Assembly (NCBI RefSeq): GCF_025905425.1
Contig: NZ_CP109603.1
Coordinates: 4,480,501 to 4,544,500, forward strand
Source: Pseudomonas putida
GTDB lineage: Bacteria; Pseudomonadota; Gammaproteobacteria; Pseudomonadales; Pseudomonadaceae
Length of the DNA stretch: 64,000 nucleotides
Direction of reading: 5' to 3'
Each line of letters begins with the position of its first letter. Position 1 is the stretch's first letter. A program made the translations under genes and the position numbers. This document shows positions 57,412 to 64,000 of this stretch, piece after piece. The notes under the pieces are model-generated. The model was not told where the DNA came from. It saw only the letters and a program-made list of their open reading frames with translations, and made no database searches.

Positions 57412-57822
57412 TCACGCCCCTTTGCAACCCCGCGGCGCCAGGTCTTCCTCGATGTTGGTGGTGCAACTCCACCCGGTCGCGGTGCGGGTCAGGGTAATGG
57501 CTTTGCCAACCACTGTGGCCGGGGCATCGACCAGGGTGCATTCAATCTTCCCGGTGCCATCAGCAGCCTTGCCTTCAGCCGTAATCGCGCAATGCGCCGT
57601 TGCCGGCTGCCCGCCCAGCGACCCTACATCCAGCACGTCCTTGCCTTCGTTCAAGCGCAGGTCCATGAGGGGCTTGAGTGACGAGATCTCCAACAGCCCG
57701 GCCGCCGCCTTGGTGCGGGACTGGTGGTTGGTGTACATCGGTATGGCGATGGTCGCCAGAATGCCAATGATCGCGACGACGATCATCAGTTCGATCAGGG
57801 TGATACCGCGTTGCCCTTTCAT
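57412..57822 (-). CDS. pilA: Type IV pilin
   Basis: A 136-residue type IV major-pilin-like protein. The short leader MKGQRG is followed by [20 protein letters not shown] with Glu5 and the hydrophobic helix. The C-terminal part has four Cys ([30 protein letters not shown]), with the last two forming the likely D-region disulfide. It should be processed and methylated by PilD. Divergent from pilC-pilD; the 217-base gap holds both promoters. Confidence 0.92.
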   Translation of the reverse strand: MKGQRGITLIELMIVVAIIGILATIAIPMYTNHQSRTKAAAGLLEISSLKPLMDLRLNEGKDVLDVGSLGGQPATAHCAITAEGKAADGTGKIECTLVDAPATVVGKAITLTRTATGWSCTTNIEEDLAPRGCKGA

Positions 57823-58039
57823 GAACGTTTTCCTTGTTTATACGCATACACATTTGGGGTCACTCTCGACCCCAGGCTGGCAGCGGCGCAGTAGGCCTGA
57901 ACAGACACCTTTTGTCACCCCTCCCCGCCTGGGCGTCACCTTCGCTGAACTACTCTAGTGAGCATCAGGGAAGCACGCCCTCTCATGGGCACGGCAAGCT
58001 GTTTCCAAGCTTGTCGCTCGGGCAAAAAAGGACCTTTGC

Positions 58040-59248
58040 ATGAACCATTCGATACGCCTCTACACCTGGCAGGGCACCGACGCCAATGGCCTAGCTGTTA
58101 ACGGGCAGACGCCTGGGCGCAGCCCGGCTTATGTGCGCGCGGGGTTGCTGCGCCAGGGCATTCTGGTGGCCAGCTTGCGGCCGGCCGGTGGCCTGGTGTG
58201 GCGGTGGCCGAAGCGGCCTGAGAAAACCGACTCGGCGGGCTTCAGCCGGCAACTGGCGACCTTGCTCAAAGCCGGGGTGCCGCTGCTGCAGGCGTTCGAG
58301 GTGATGGGGCGCAGTGGGTGTGATGCGGGGCAGGCGGCGTTGCTGGTGCGATTGAAACAGGATGTGGCGTCGGGGCTGGGGCTGGCGGATGCGCTGCAGC
58401 GCCACCCGGGGTGGTTCGATACGTTGTACTGCAACTTGGTGCGGGTGGGTGAACAGTCCGGCACGCTCGATCGGCAGCTTGAGCAGTTGGCGGGGATGCT
58501 GGAGCAGCGTTTGGCCCTGCACAAGAAGGTGCGCAAGGCGATGATCTATCCGCTGCTGTTGTTGTTGACCGGGCTGGGGGTTTCGGCGGTTTTGTTACTG
58601 GAGGTGATCCCGCAGTTTCAGAATCTGTTCGCGGGGTTTGATACGGCGCTGCCGGCTTTCACGCAGTGGGTCATCGACTTGTCCACAGGGCTGGGGCGTT
58701 ATGCGCCGCTGTTGCTGATCAGTATGGCGCTGCTGGGTTTGGCGGGGCGCCAGCTCTACCGCCAGCATGCGCCGGCGCGCCTGTGGATATCTCAGCGGGT
58801 GCTGGGCCTGCCGGTGTTCGGCAAGCTTTTGGCGCAGGCGGCGATGGCGCGCTTTGCGCGCAGCCTGGCTACGTCGTATGCCGCTGGGGTGCCGCTGCTG
58901 GATGCCATGGGGACGGTGGCCAAGGTGAGTGGTGGCGAGCTGCATGAGCAGGCGATTTTGCGGTTACGCCAAGGCATGGCCAATGGGCAGGGGCTGAACC
59001 AGGCGATGGCAGCCGAGCCGCTGTTCCCGCCGCTGCTGGTGCAGCTGGTGGCCATTGGTGAGTCCAGTGGCACGCTGGACACGATGCTGGAAAAAGCCGC
59101 CAGCCATTACGAAGAACAGGTCAGCCAGGCGCTGGAGCAGTTGACCAGCCTGCTGGAGCCCGCCATCGTGCTGATCCTGGGCCTGTTGGTTGGCGGCCTG
59201 GTGGTGGCGATGTACCTGCCGATCTTCCAGCTGGGTAGTTTGATCTGA
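58040..59248 (+). CDS. pilC: Type IV pilus platform protein PilC
   Basis: A 402-residue inner-membrane protein with two GspF/T2SSF domains (about residues 70-195 and 270-395: FSRQLATLLKAGVPLLQAFE, ARFARSLATSYAAGVPLLDA, each with GESSGTLD or GEQSGTLD). It has TM helices (MIYPLLLLLTGLGVSAVLLL, PAIVLILGLLVGGLVVAMYL). It anchors the pilus motor ATPases. Starts at ATG 58040 and is followed after two bases by pilD. Confidence 0.95.
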   Translation: MNHSIRLYTWQGTDANGLAVNGQTPGRSPAYVRAGLLRQGILVASLRPAGGLVWRWPKRPEKTDSAGFSRQLATLLKAGVPLLQAFEVMGRSGCDAGQAALLVRLKQDVASGLGLADALQRHPGWFDTLYCNLVRVGEQSGTLDRQLEQLAGMLEQRLALHKKVRKAMIYPLLLLLTGLGVSAVLLLEVIPQFQNLFAGFDTALPAFTQWVIDLSTGLGRYAPLLLISMALLGLAGRQLYRQHAPARLWISQRVLGLPVFGKLLAQAAMARFARSLATSYAAGVPLLDAMGTVAKVSGGELHEQAILRLRQGMANGQGLNQAMAAEPLFPPLLVQLVAIGESSGTLDTMLEKAASHYEEQVSQALEQLTSLLEPAIVLILGLLVGGLVVAMYLPIFQLGSLI

Positions 59249-59250
59249 AC

Positions 59251-60117
59251 ATGACTTTATGGACCTTCCTGGCAATGCAGCCGGCTTACTTCATCATCCT
59301 GGCGACGGTGCTCGGGCTGTTGGTGGGCAGTTTTCTCAATGTGGTGGTGTATCGCCTGCCGATCATGCTGGACCGCCAGTGGCAGCGTGAGGCACAAGAA
59401 GTGCTGGGGTTGCCGGTGGCCGAGCACGCGCGTTTCGACCTGTGCCTGCCGGCCTCGCAGTGCACGCAGTGCGGGCATCGGATTCGGGCGTGGGAAAACG
59501 TCCCGGTCCTCAGCTACTTGACGTTGCGCGGGCGCTGTTCTGCCTGCAAACACCGCATCAGCGCGCGTTACCCGTTGGTCGAGTTGGGCTGTGCGCTGCT
59601 GTCGATGGTGGTGGCCTGGCGCTGCGGGGCCAGCGTCGAGGCATTGACGCTTCTGCCGCTGACGTGGGGGTTGCTGGCCCTGAGCCTGATTGACTATGAC
59701 CAACAACTGCTGCCCGACGCTATCGTGCTGCCAGGGCTCTGGCTTGGGTTGATCGTCAATTATTTCGGGGTAGTGGTGCCCTTGCCCGATGCGGTGTGCG
59801 GCGCCGTGGTCGGCTACCTCACCCTGTGGACGGTGTACTGGCTGTTCAAACTGGTGACCGGCAAAGAAGGCATGGGCTATGGCGATTTCAAGCTGTTGGC
59901 ACTGATCGGCGCCTGGGGTGGCTGGCAGGTGCTGCCGCTGACATTGCTGCTGTCGTCGGTGGTGGGGGCGTTGGTGGGCGTGTGTCTGCTGCGTGTACGC
60001 AAGCATTCCATCGGTACCGCCATGCCGTTTGGCCCTTATCTGGCCATTGCGGGGTGGATTGCCGTGCTCTGGGGTGATGAAATATACGCCTCTTACATGC
60101 AACTGCTTGGATTCTGA
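59251..60117 (+). CDS. pilD: Prepilin peptidase / N-methyltransferase
   Basis: A 288-residue polytopic aspartic protease that cleaves and methylates pilins and type II pseudopilins. Features: [17 protein letters not shown], two CxxC pairs ([27 protein letters not shown]), catalytic Asp residues in [13 protein letters not shown] and in the [16 protein letters not shown] motif. The stop shares one base with the coaE start. Confidence 0.96.
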   Translation: MTLWTFLAMQPAYFIILATVLGLLVGSFLNVVVYRLPIMLDRQWQREAQEVLGLPVAEHARFDLCLPASQCTQCGHRIRAWENVPVLSYLTLRGRCSACKHRISARYPLVELGCALLSMVVAWRCGASVEALTLLPLTWGLLALSLIDYDQQLLPDAIVLPGLWLGLIVNYFGVVVPLPDAVCGAVVGYLTLWTVYWLFKLVTGKEGMGYGDFKLLALIGAWGGWQVLPLTLLLSSVVGALVGVCLLRVRKHSIGTAMPFGPYLAIAGWIAVLWGDEIYASYMQLLGF

Positions 60118-60740
60118 TGACCACTGCAGCTTTCACCCCCTGGATTCTCGGCCTGACCGGCGGCATCGGCAGCGGCAAGAGCGCCGCCGCCGAGCGCTTC
60201 GTCGAGCTTGGCGTGCACCTGGTCGATGCCGACCAGGCCGCGCGTTGGGTGGTTGAGCCTGGTCGCCCGGCGCTGGCGAGTATTGTCGAGCGCTTCGGCC
60301 CCGGCGTGCTGCTGGACGACGGCCAGCTCGACCGCGCCGCCTTGCGCCAGCTGATTTTCGCCGACCCCGCCCAGCGCCAATGGCTGGAAGCGCTGCTGCA
60401 CCCGCTGATCGGGCAGGAAATCTTTAGCTACCTGGCCAAGGCGCAATCGCCTTATGCCGTGTATGTGTCACCCTTGCTGATCGAGTCTGGCCAGTATCGC
60501 AAGACCCAACGCGTGTTGGTGATCGATGCACCGCAGGCGTTGCAGGTGCAACGCACCCTGCAACGGGACAACACCAGCCCTGAGCAGGTGCAGGCCATTC
60601 TGCAGGCCCAGTTGGCCCGCGACGAGCGCCTGCGCCATGCCGACGATGTAGTGGTCAATGACCGCGACCTTGCCGCGTTGCACGAGCAGATCGACCGTCT
60701 GCATCACTTTTACCTGACTTTACGAGGAGGCCAGCCATGA
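60117..60740 (+). CDS. coaE: Dephospho-CoA kinase
   Basis: Last step of coenzyme A synthesis. The 207-residue protein has the P-loop [30 protein letters not shown] and the lid region [20 protein letters not shown]. It overlaps pilD at its start and yacG at its end, the conserved pilD-coaE-yacG order. Confidence 0.96.
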   Translation: MTTAAFTPWILGLTGGIGSGKSAAAERFVELGVHLVDADQAARWVVEPGRPALASIVERFGPGVLLDDGQLDRAALRQLIFADPAQRQWLEALLHPLIGQEIFSYLAKAQSPYAVYVSPLLIESGQYRKTQRVLVIDAPQALQVQRTLQRDNTSPEQVQAILQAQLARDERLRHADDVVVNDRDLAALHEQIDRLHHFYLTLRGGQP

Positions 60741-60937
60741 GCCAGCCATTGACCGTCGATTGCCCGACCTGTGGCGCACCTGTGGAATGGAACGAGAAAA
60801 GCGCGTTCCGGCCGTTTTGCTCTGATCGCTGCAAGCTGATCGACCTGGGGGCCTGGGCGGCCGAGGAGCACAAGATCGCGGGTTCGGAAGAGTCCGAAGA
60901 TGAGCTGTATTCCGGGGACCTGGAGCCGCGGCACTAA
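60737..60937 (+). CDS. yacG: DNA gyrase inhibitor YacG
   Basis: A 66-residue zinc-finger protein: [11 protein letters not shown] and [20 protein letters not shown] provide the four Cys ligands. In E. coli YacG binds GyrB. ATG 60737 overlaps the coaE stop. Confidence 0.95.
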   Translation: MSQPLTVDCPTCGAPVEWNEKSAFRPFCSDRCKLIDLGAWAAEEHKIAGSEESEDELYSGDLEPRH

Positions 60938-60960
60938 GCTGATCCCTGGGTTGCTGTGAG

Positions 60961-61077
60961 GCCCATTCGCGGGCAAGGCCAGCTTCCACAAGAAGACAGT
61001 TGCTCCCACATGATTTGCGCAGACCCAACAGTTAGCGCCACACCTGTGGGAGCTGGCTTGCCGGCGATGAAGCCGGA
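60961..61077. repeat. Variant REP pair with the IS right-end sequence
   Basis: REP-like ATTCGCGGGCAAGGCCAGCT (from about 60965) and, facing it, GTGGGAGCTGGCTTGCCGGC (61047-61072). Bases 60980-61010 are identical to the right end and target junction of the IS110 element at 11614-11644. Confidence 0.8.
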
Positions 61078-61122
61078 ACAAGCAACAGAAGCCAGTTACT
61101 GCCACAGGGGCCTCACCACCAC

Positions 61123-61803
61123 TCACTGGTCATCCTTCCACGGCGCCTGCAGGTACCGCGTGCGGTTGAACGTTTCCAGCCACTCCGGGCAAAACACCAC
61201 CAGCGCACTGATCACCATGCCGTTGATGAACGCCTCGGGGAACATCATCAGCCACAGGTAGCCCACAAAATCACTCAGCCACTCGGGCATGGCAAAACGC
61301 CCGTCCAGCCACAAAATCCCCAACCCGGCCAACACACACACCAGCACCGTCAGCGCCGCCGGAAAAAACCCTGAACAAAAGATATACACAAACAGGTTTC
61401 GCGGTTGCGCGCGCTCGACCGCGAGGGCGCACAGTTCGGTAATCAGCACCGGCAAGCCAATCAACAGCAGGCCGTTGACGCCTAAAGCCGCCAGGTCCTG
61501 GCGCCCCAGCGCCAGCAACCCCAGCTGCGCAAGAAAGCCCCCCAGCACCGCCAGCGGCCAGTCCAGCAGCAGAGTGACGGCCGTCATGCCAATGAAGTGA
61601 TACGACACGCCGGTGTCAAAATCGCGCCTGACCAGCCACAGGGCAAACAGGCAGAACACCGTACCAAACAGCAGATGCTGACGACGCCGGTCGCTGAACA
61701 GCTCCACCCAGCGGGCGCGGCTGGCGGCCCAGAGCAACAGTGGCACGTAACCAAGCCAGCCCAGCGTGAGGCTGGTGCTGGACAACACCTGTGCACTGAT
61801 CAC
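61123..61803 (-). CDS. CbiM-like energy-coupling-factor permease
   Basis: A 226-residue protein with about seven hydrophobic helices (LTLGWLGYVPLLLWAA, LLFGTVFCLFALWLV, FIGMTAVTLLLDWPLAVLGG, LTVLVCVLAGLGILWL, MMFPEAFINGMVISALVVFC). The pattern fits the CbiM/NikM family, though the substrate (Co, Ni or other) and partner ATPase are not evident. The start is GTG 61803, since no ATG fits; the frame is open further upstream. Confidence 0.65.
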   Translation of the reverse strand: MISAQVLSSTSLTLGWLGYVPLLLWAASRARWVELFSDRRRQHLLFGTVFCLFALWLVRRDFDTGVSYHFIGMTAVTLLLDWPLAVLGGFLAQLGLLALGRQDLAALGVNGLLLIGLPVLITELCALAVERAQPRNLFVYIFCSGFFPAALTVLVCVLAGLGILWLDGRFAMPEWLSDFVGYLWLMMFPEAFINGMVISALVVFCPEWLETFNRTRYLQAPWKDDQ

Positions 61804-61913
61804 CTGACGAATACCCCTCTCTCCCCTGTGGACAAAAGTGAGTCTACACCCATTCTCCGTTTCATCCGGCTGCTGTAGGCTGGCGCCTCCCCGCAATGCA
61901 GGACGCATTCAAA

Positions 61914-62345
61914 ATGTCGGAAGGAATCAACCTCACCCTGCTGCTCGCAGCAGTGCTCAACGCTGTGATCGGCCTTTTGCACCTGGCTATTATCGTGGTC
62001 GGCCCGCGTTGGTACCGCTTGTTCGGTGCAGGCGAGCGTATGGCTGTGGCGGCGGAAAAAGGGCGTTGGTATCCGGCACTGATTACAGCGGCCATCGCAG
62101 TGGTGTTGCTGATCTGGTCGGCTTACGCACTGTCCGCTGCTGGCCTTATCGGACGCCTGCCGTTGCTGGTTCCGGCCATCTGCCTGATCACCCTGGTCTA
62201 CCTGGCGCGGGGGCTGCTTGGGCCGTGGCTGTTGGCTGGCACCGGACGTACGCGGCGCTTTATCGTGGTCAGCTCGCTGATCTGCCTGGGGTTTGGCTTG
62301 GTGCATCTACTGGGTGTGGTGCAGCAATGGCCGGTGCTGGGCTGA
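61914..62345 (+). CDS. Small four-helix membrane protein
   Basis: A 143-residue protein with four hydrophobic segments (LTLLLAAVLNAVIGLLHLAI, LITAAIAVVLLIWSAYALSA, LLVPAICLITLVYLARGLLG, FIVVSSLICLGFGLVHLLGV). Unknown role. ATG 61914 (MSEGINL) and ATG 61896 (MQDAFKM) are both possible. Confidence 0.7.
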   Translation: MSEGINLTLLLAAVLNAVIGLLHLAIIVVGPRWYRLFGAGERMAVAAEKGRWYPALITAAIAVVLLIWSAYALSAAGLIGRLPLLVPAICLITLVYLARGLLGPWLLAGTGRTRRFIVVSSLICLGFGLVHLLGVVQQWPVLG

Positions 62346-62400
62346 TTTCTACGCACAAACAGCATCTTACCGTCATCGATTAGCGTCTAAGCTTGTCTGC

Positions 62401-63030
62401 ATGGATGACTCAGACTACCTGCGCCTGCTTACCATCCAGGCCGAACAAGCCAATGCCTTTCTCTCCAATGCACGCAAATGGGAGCGTGAGCGTTGGGTAT
62501 GCCAACGCCTACTGCAAGGGTTGAACATTCCCTACCGCAGCGAAGACTTCACCCCGGCCGGGCAGGAGCCGCCGGACGTGCTGTTCCGCGATGCGGCATT
62601 CGAGGTGTTTTTCGTACTGGACGAAGGCCGTCGCCTGAACGATGAGTGGCGCGAAGAGCTGCAACGCCGGCGCAGCGCGTTTTCCCTGGCCCAACTGGTG
62701 CGCCGCGAGGCACGCCCGCGGCGGATCAGTGCCACCGAACTGCTGGTGCGCCTGGCCCCGACCTTGCGCAAGAAGGCGCACAACTATAGGGAACGTGGGC
62801 TGGAGCTGAACGAGCTGGACATCATCGCGTTCGCCAGCCTCAAGCGCGAAGTGCTCGACCTCAACACCCACTTCCCGCCGCCCACCGAATACCTGCGCCA
62901 GGGTTGGCGCTCGCTGTCGCTGGTCGGCCCGACATTCGCCCGTGTGTTGTTCGCCCATCCCGATGCGCCAGACTTCCTGCGCGCCAACCTGGGGCGCAGC
63001 ATTGTCTTCGATGTAGGCATCAGTCTTTGA
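62401..63030 (+). CDS. DUF1780 family protein
   Basis: A 209-residue soluble protein (MDDSDYLRLLTIQAEQANAF, FLSNARKWERERWVCQRLLQ, GQEPPDVLFRDAAFEVFFVL). The EDFTPAGQEPPDVLF...AAFEVF pattern resembles a restriction-endonuclease-like core, and the family has been called a putative endonuclease. Function not established. ATG 62401. Confidence 0.75.
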   Translation: MDDSDYLRLLTIQAEQANAFLSNARKWERERWVCQRLLQGLNIPYRSEDFTPAGQEPPDVLFRDAAFEVFFVLDEGRRLNDEWREELQRRRSAFSLAQLVRREARPRRISATELLVRLAPTLRKKAHNYRERGLELNELDIIAFASLKREVLDLNTHFPPPTEYLRQGWRSLSLVGPTFARVLFAHPDAPDFLRANLGRSIVFDVGISL

Positions 63031-63162
63031 TCCAGTGCCGAGAGTCTTTGCGATGGCGTACACTCGGCGCCAGAGATAGAAAGCATTATCATTTGTTTCA
63101 AGCGCTTGCCTGAACGCTGTAGCGTTTGCGCAGTCACAAACGTCTATCTGACGAGGCCCACC

Positions 63163-63336
63163 ATGACCAGCCGCCTGAATCCAGAAGATCAGCGTCGTGT
63201 CGATGAGTATCTACGCGCCCCCCAGCACCAAGTCGAGCGCAGGCCCTTCCGGCCATGGCTGCTCCTTGTACTGGTGGTGGCCGTGACCATTGGTCTGGGC
63301 CTCATAAGCCGCCTGTTGAGTGGACTGGTGCTATGA
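63163..63336 (+). CDS. DUF3094 small membrane protein
   Basis: A 57-residue protein: MTSRLNPEDQRRVDEYLRAP, VERRPFRPWLLLVLVVAVTI, then one TM helix. Known as DUF3094 in Pseudomonas; role unknown. It lies just before ndh. Confidence 0.82.
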   Translation: MTSRLNPEDQRRVDEYLRAPQHQVERRPFRPWLLLVLVVAVTIGLGLISRLLSGLVL

Positions 63337-63420
63337 GCTGCCTCGCGCTCGCCCTCCCCTCATACCGTGTGCGGCCGGCCCCCAGGGCCACGAATTCCGT
63401 AAACCTTATGAGATATCCCC

Positions 63421-64000
63421 ATGACTCATCGCATCGTGATTGTCGGCGGCGGCGCCGGCGGCCTGGAACTGGCGACCCGCCTGGGTAAAAGCCTGGGCAA
63501 GCGCAAGCACGCCGACATCACCCTGGTCGACGCCAACCTGACACACATCTGGAAGCCGCTGCTGCACGAAGTGGCGGCCGGCTCGCTGAACTCCTCGGAA
63601 GATGAACTGAACTACGTGGCCCAGGCCAAGTGGAATCACTTCAACTTCCAGTTGGGGCGCATGAGCGGCCTGGACCGTGAAGGCAAGCAGATCCAACTGG
63701 CCGCCACCCTCGATGAAGAGGGCCGCGAGTTGGTGCCTGCGCGCACCCTGAGCTACGACACCCTGGTCATCGCCGTGGGCAGCAACACCAACGACTTCGG
63801 CACCCTGGGCGCGGCGCAGCACTGCCTGTTCCTGGATACCCGCAAGCAGGCCGAGCGCTTCCACCAGCAACTGCTCAACCACTACCTGCGCGCCCACGCC
63901 GGTGATGTGGCCAGCGAGAAAATCAGCGTGGCCATCGTCGGCGCCGGTGCCACTGGCGTGGAGCTTGCGGCCGAGTTGCACCACGCCGCGCACGAGCTGG
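63421..64000 (+). CDS. ndh: Type II NADH dehydrogenase, partial
   Basis: The 5' part (193 residues) of a non-proton-pumping NADH:quinone oxidoreductase. It shows the FAD-binding VIVGGGAGGLELATRLGKSL, HIWKPLLHEVAAGSLNSSED, ATG-like YDTLVIAVGSNTNDFG, and the second Rossmann motif VAIVGAGATGVELAAELHHA. The gene continues past the right edge. Confidence 0.92.
   Translation, partial: MTHRIVIVGGGAGGLELATRLGKSLGKRKHADITLVDANLTHIWKPLLHEVAAGSLNSSEDELNYVAQAKWNHFNFQLGRMSGLDREGKQIQLAATLDEEGRELVPARTLSYDTLVIAVGSNTNDFGTLGAAQHCLFLDTRKQAERFHQQLLNHYLRAHAGDVASEKISVAIVGAGATGVELAAELHHAAHEL

Noticed and set aside
63076..63100. Possible Fur box before the DUF3094/ndh genes
   Set aside because: Only about half of the consensus matches (TGATAAT core); too weak to list.

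Overview
This window is chromosomal DNA of a fluorescent Pseudomonas, most likely of the P. putida group. The evidence is high GC, a core order of proB-obgE-rpmA-rplU-ispB and pilA/pilC/pilD-coaE-yacG, and many copies of the P. putida-type REP palindrome (core TTCGCGGGCAAGCCCGCTCC). No tool was run; family calls rest on motifs read in the translations.

Region 1 (1-37.9 kb) is mostly core genome. It runs from a HolD-like partial gene through the condensin operon mksF-mksE-mksB, creA-like, proB, obgE, rpmA, rplU, ispB, a PhnA/YjdM-like zinc-ribbon gene, a Fur-box-controlled small gene, an IS110-family insertion sequence placed exactly inside a REP, an FKBP isomerase, a YqhA-like membrane protein, a Lon-family protease, DUF3015 and DUF4105 envelope genes, a GreA/GreB-like factor, gdhA, ettA, a large PAS-GGDEF-EAL protein, glyA, a BASS-family transporter, an iron cell-surface-signalling set (ECF sigma, FecR, TonB receptor) and a malate dehydrogenase.

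Region 2 (38-41.8 kb) is accessory and decayed. It has a C4-like structured RNA, truncated genes, an IS3-family transposase remnant and two AT-rich genes for exported proteins.

Region 3 (41.86-57.34 kb) is best read as two tandem integrative islands at the 3' end of tRNA-Thr(CGT). Three copies of the tRNA end (about 41859, 48699 and 57266) delimit them, and each island ends in a P4-type integrase. Island A holds a CopD remnant, a lipoprotein, a 1,214-residue RTX repeat protein and a frameshifted integrase. Island B holds a TIR-domain (PF10137-type) gene with a small overlapping partner, two membrane-protein genes sharing a 5' element, a decayed ATPase, a recombinase with an overlapping partner gene and an intact integrase.

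Region 4 (57.4-64 kb) returns to core genes: pilA, pilC, pilD, coaE, yacG, a CbiM-like permease, small membrane proteins, a DUF1780 gene, a DUF3094 gene and the start of an ndh-type NADH dehydrogenase.

The strongest observation is that the IS110 element carries a readable bridge RNA upstream of its transposase. Its four guide segments match both element ends and both halves of the REP it sits in, which explains its REP targeting and fixes its boundaries to the base.
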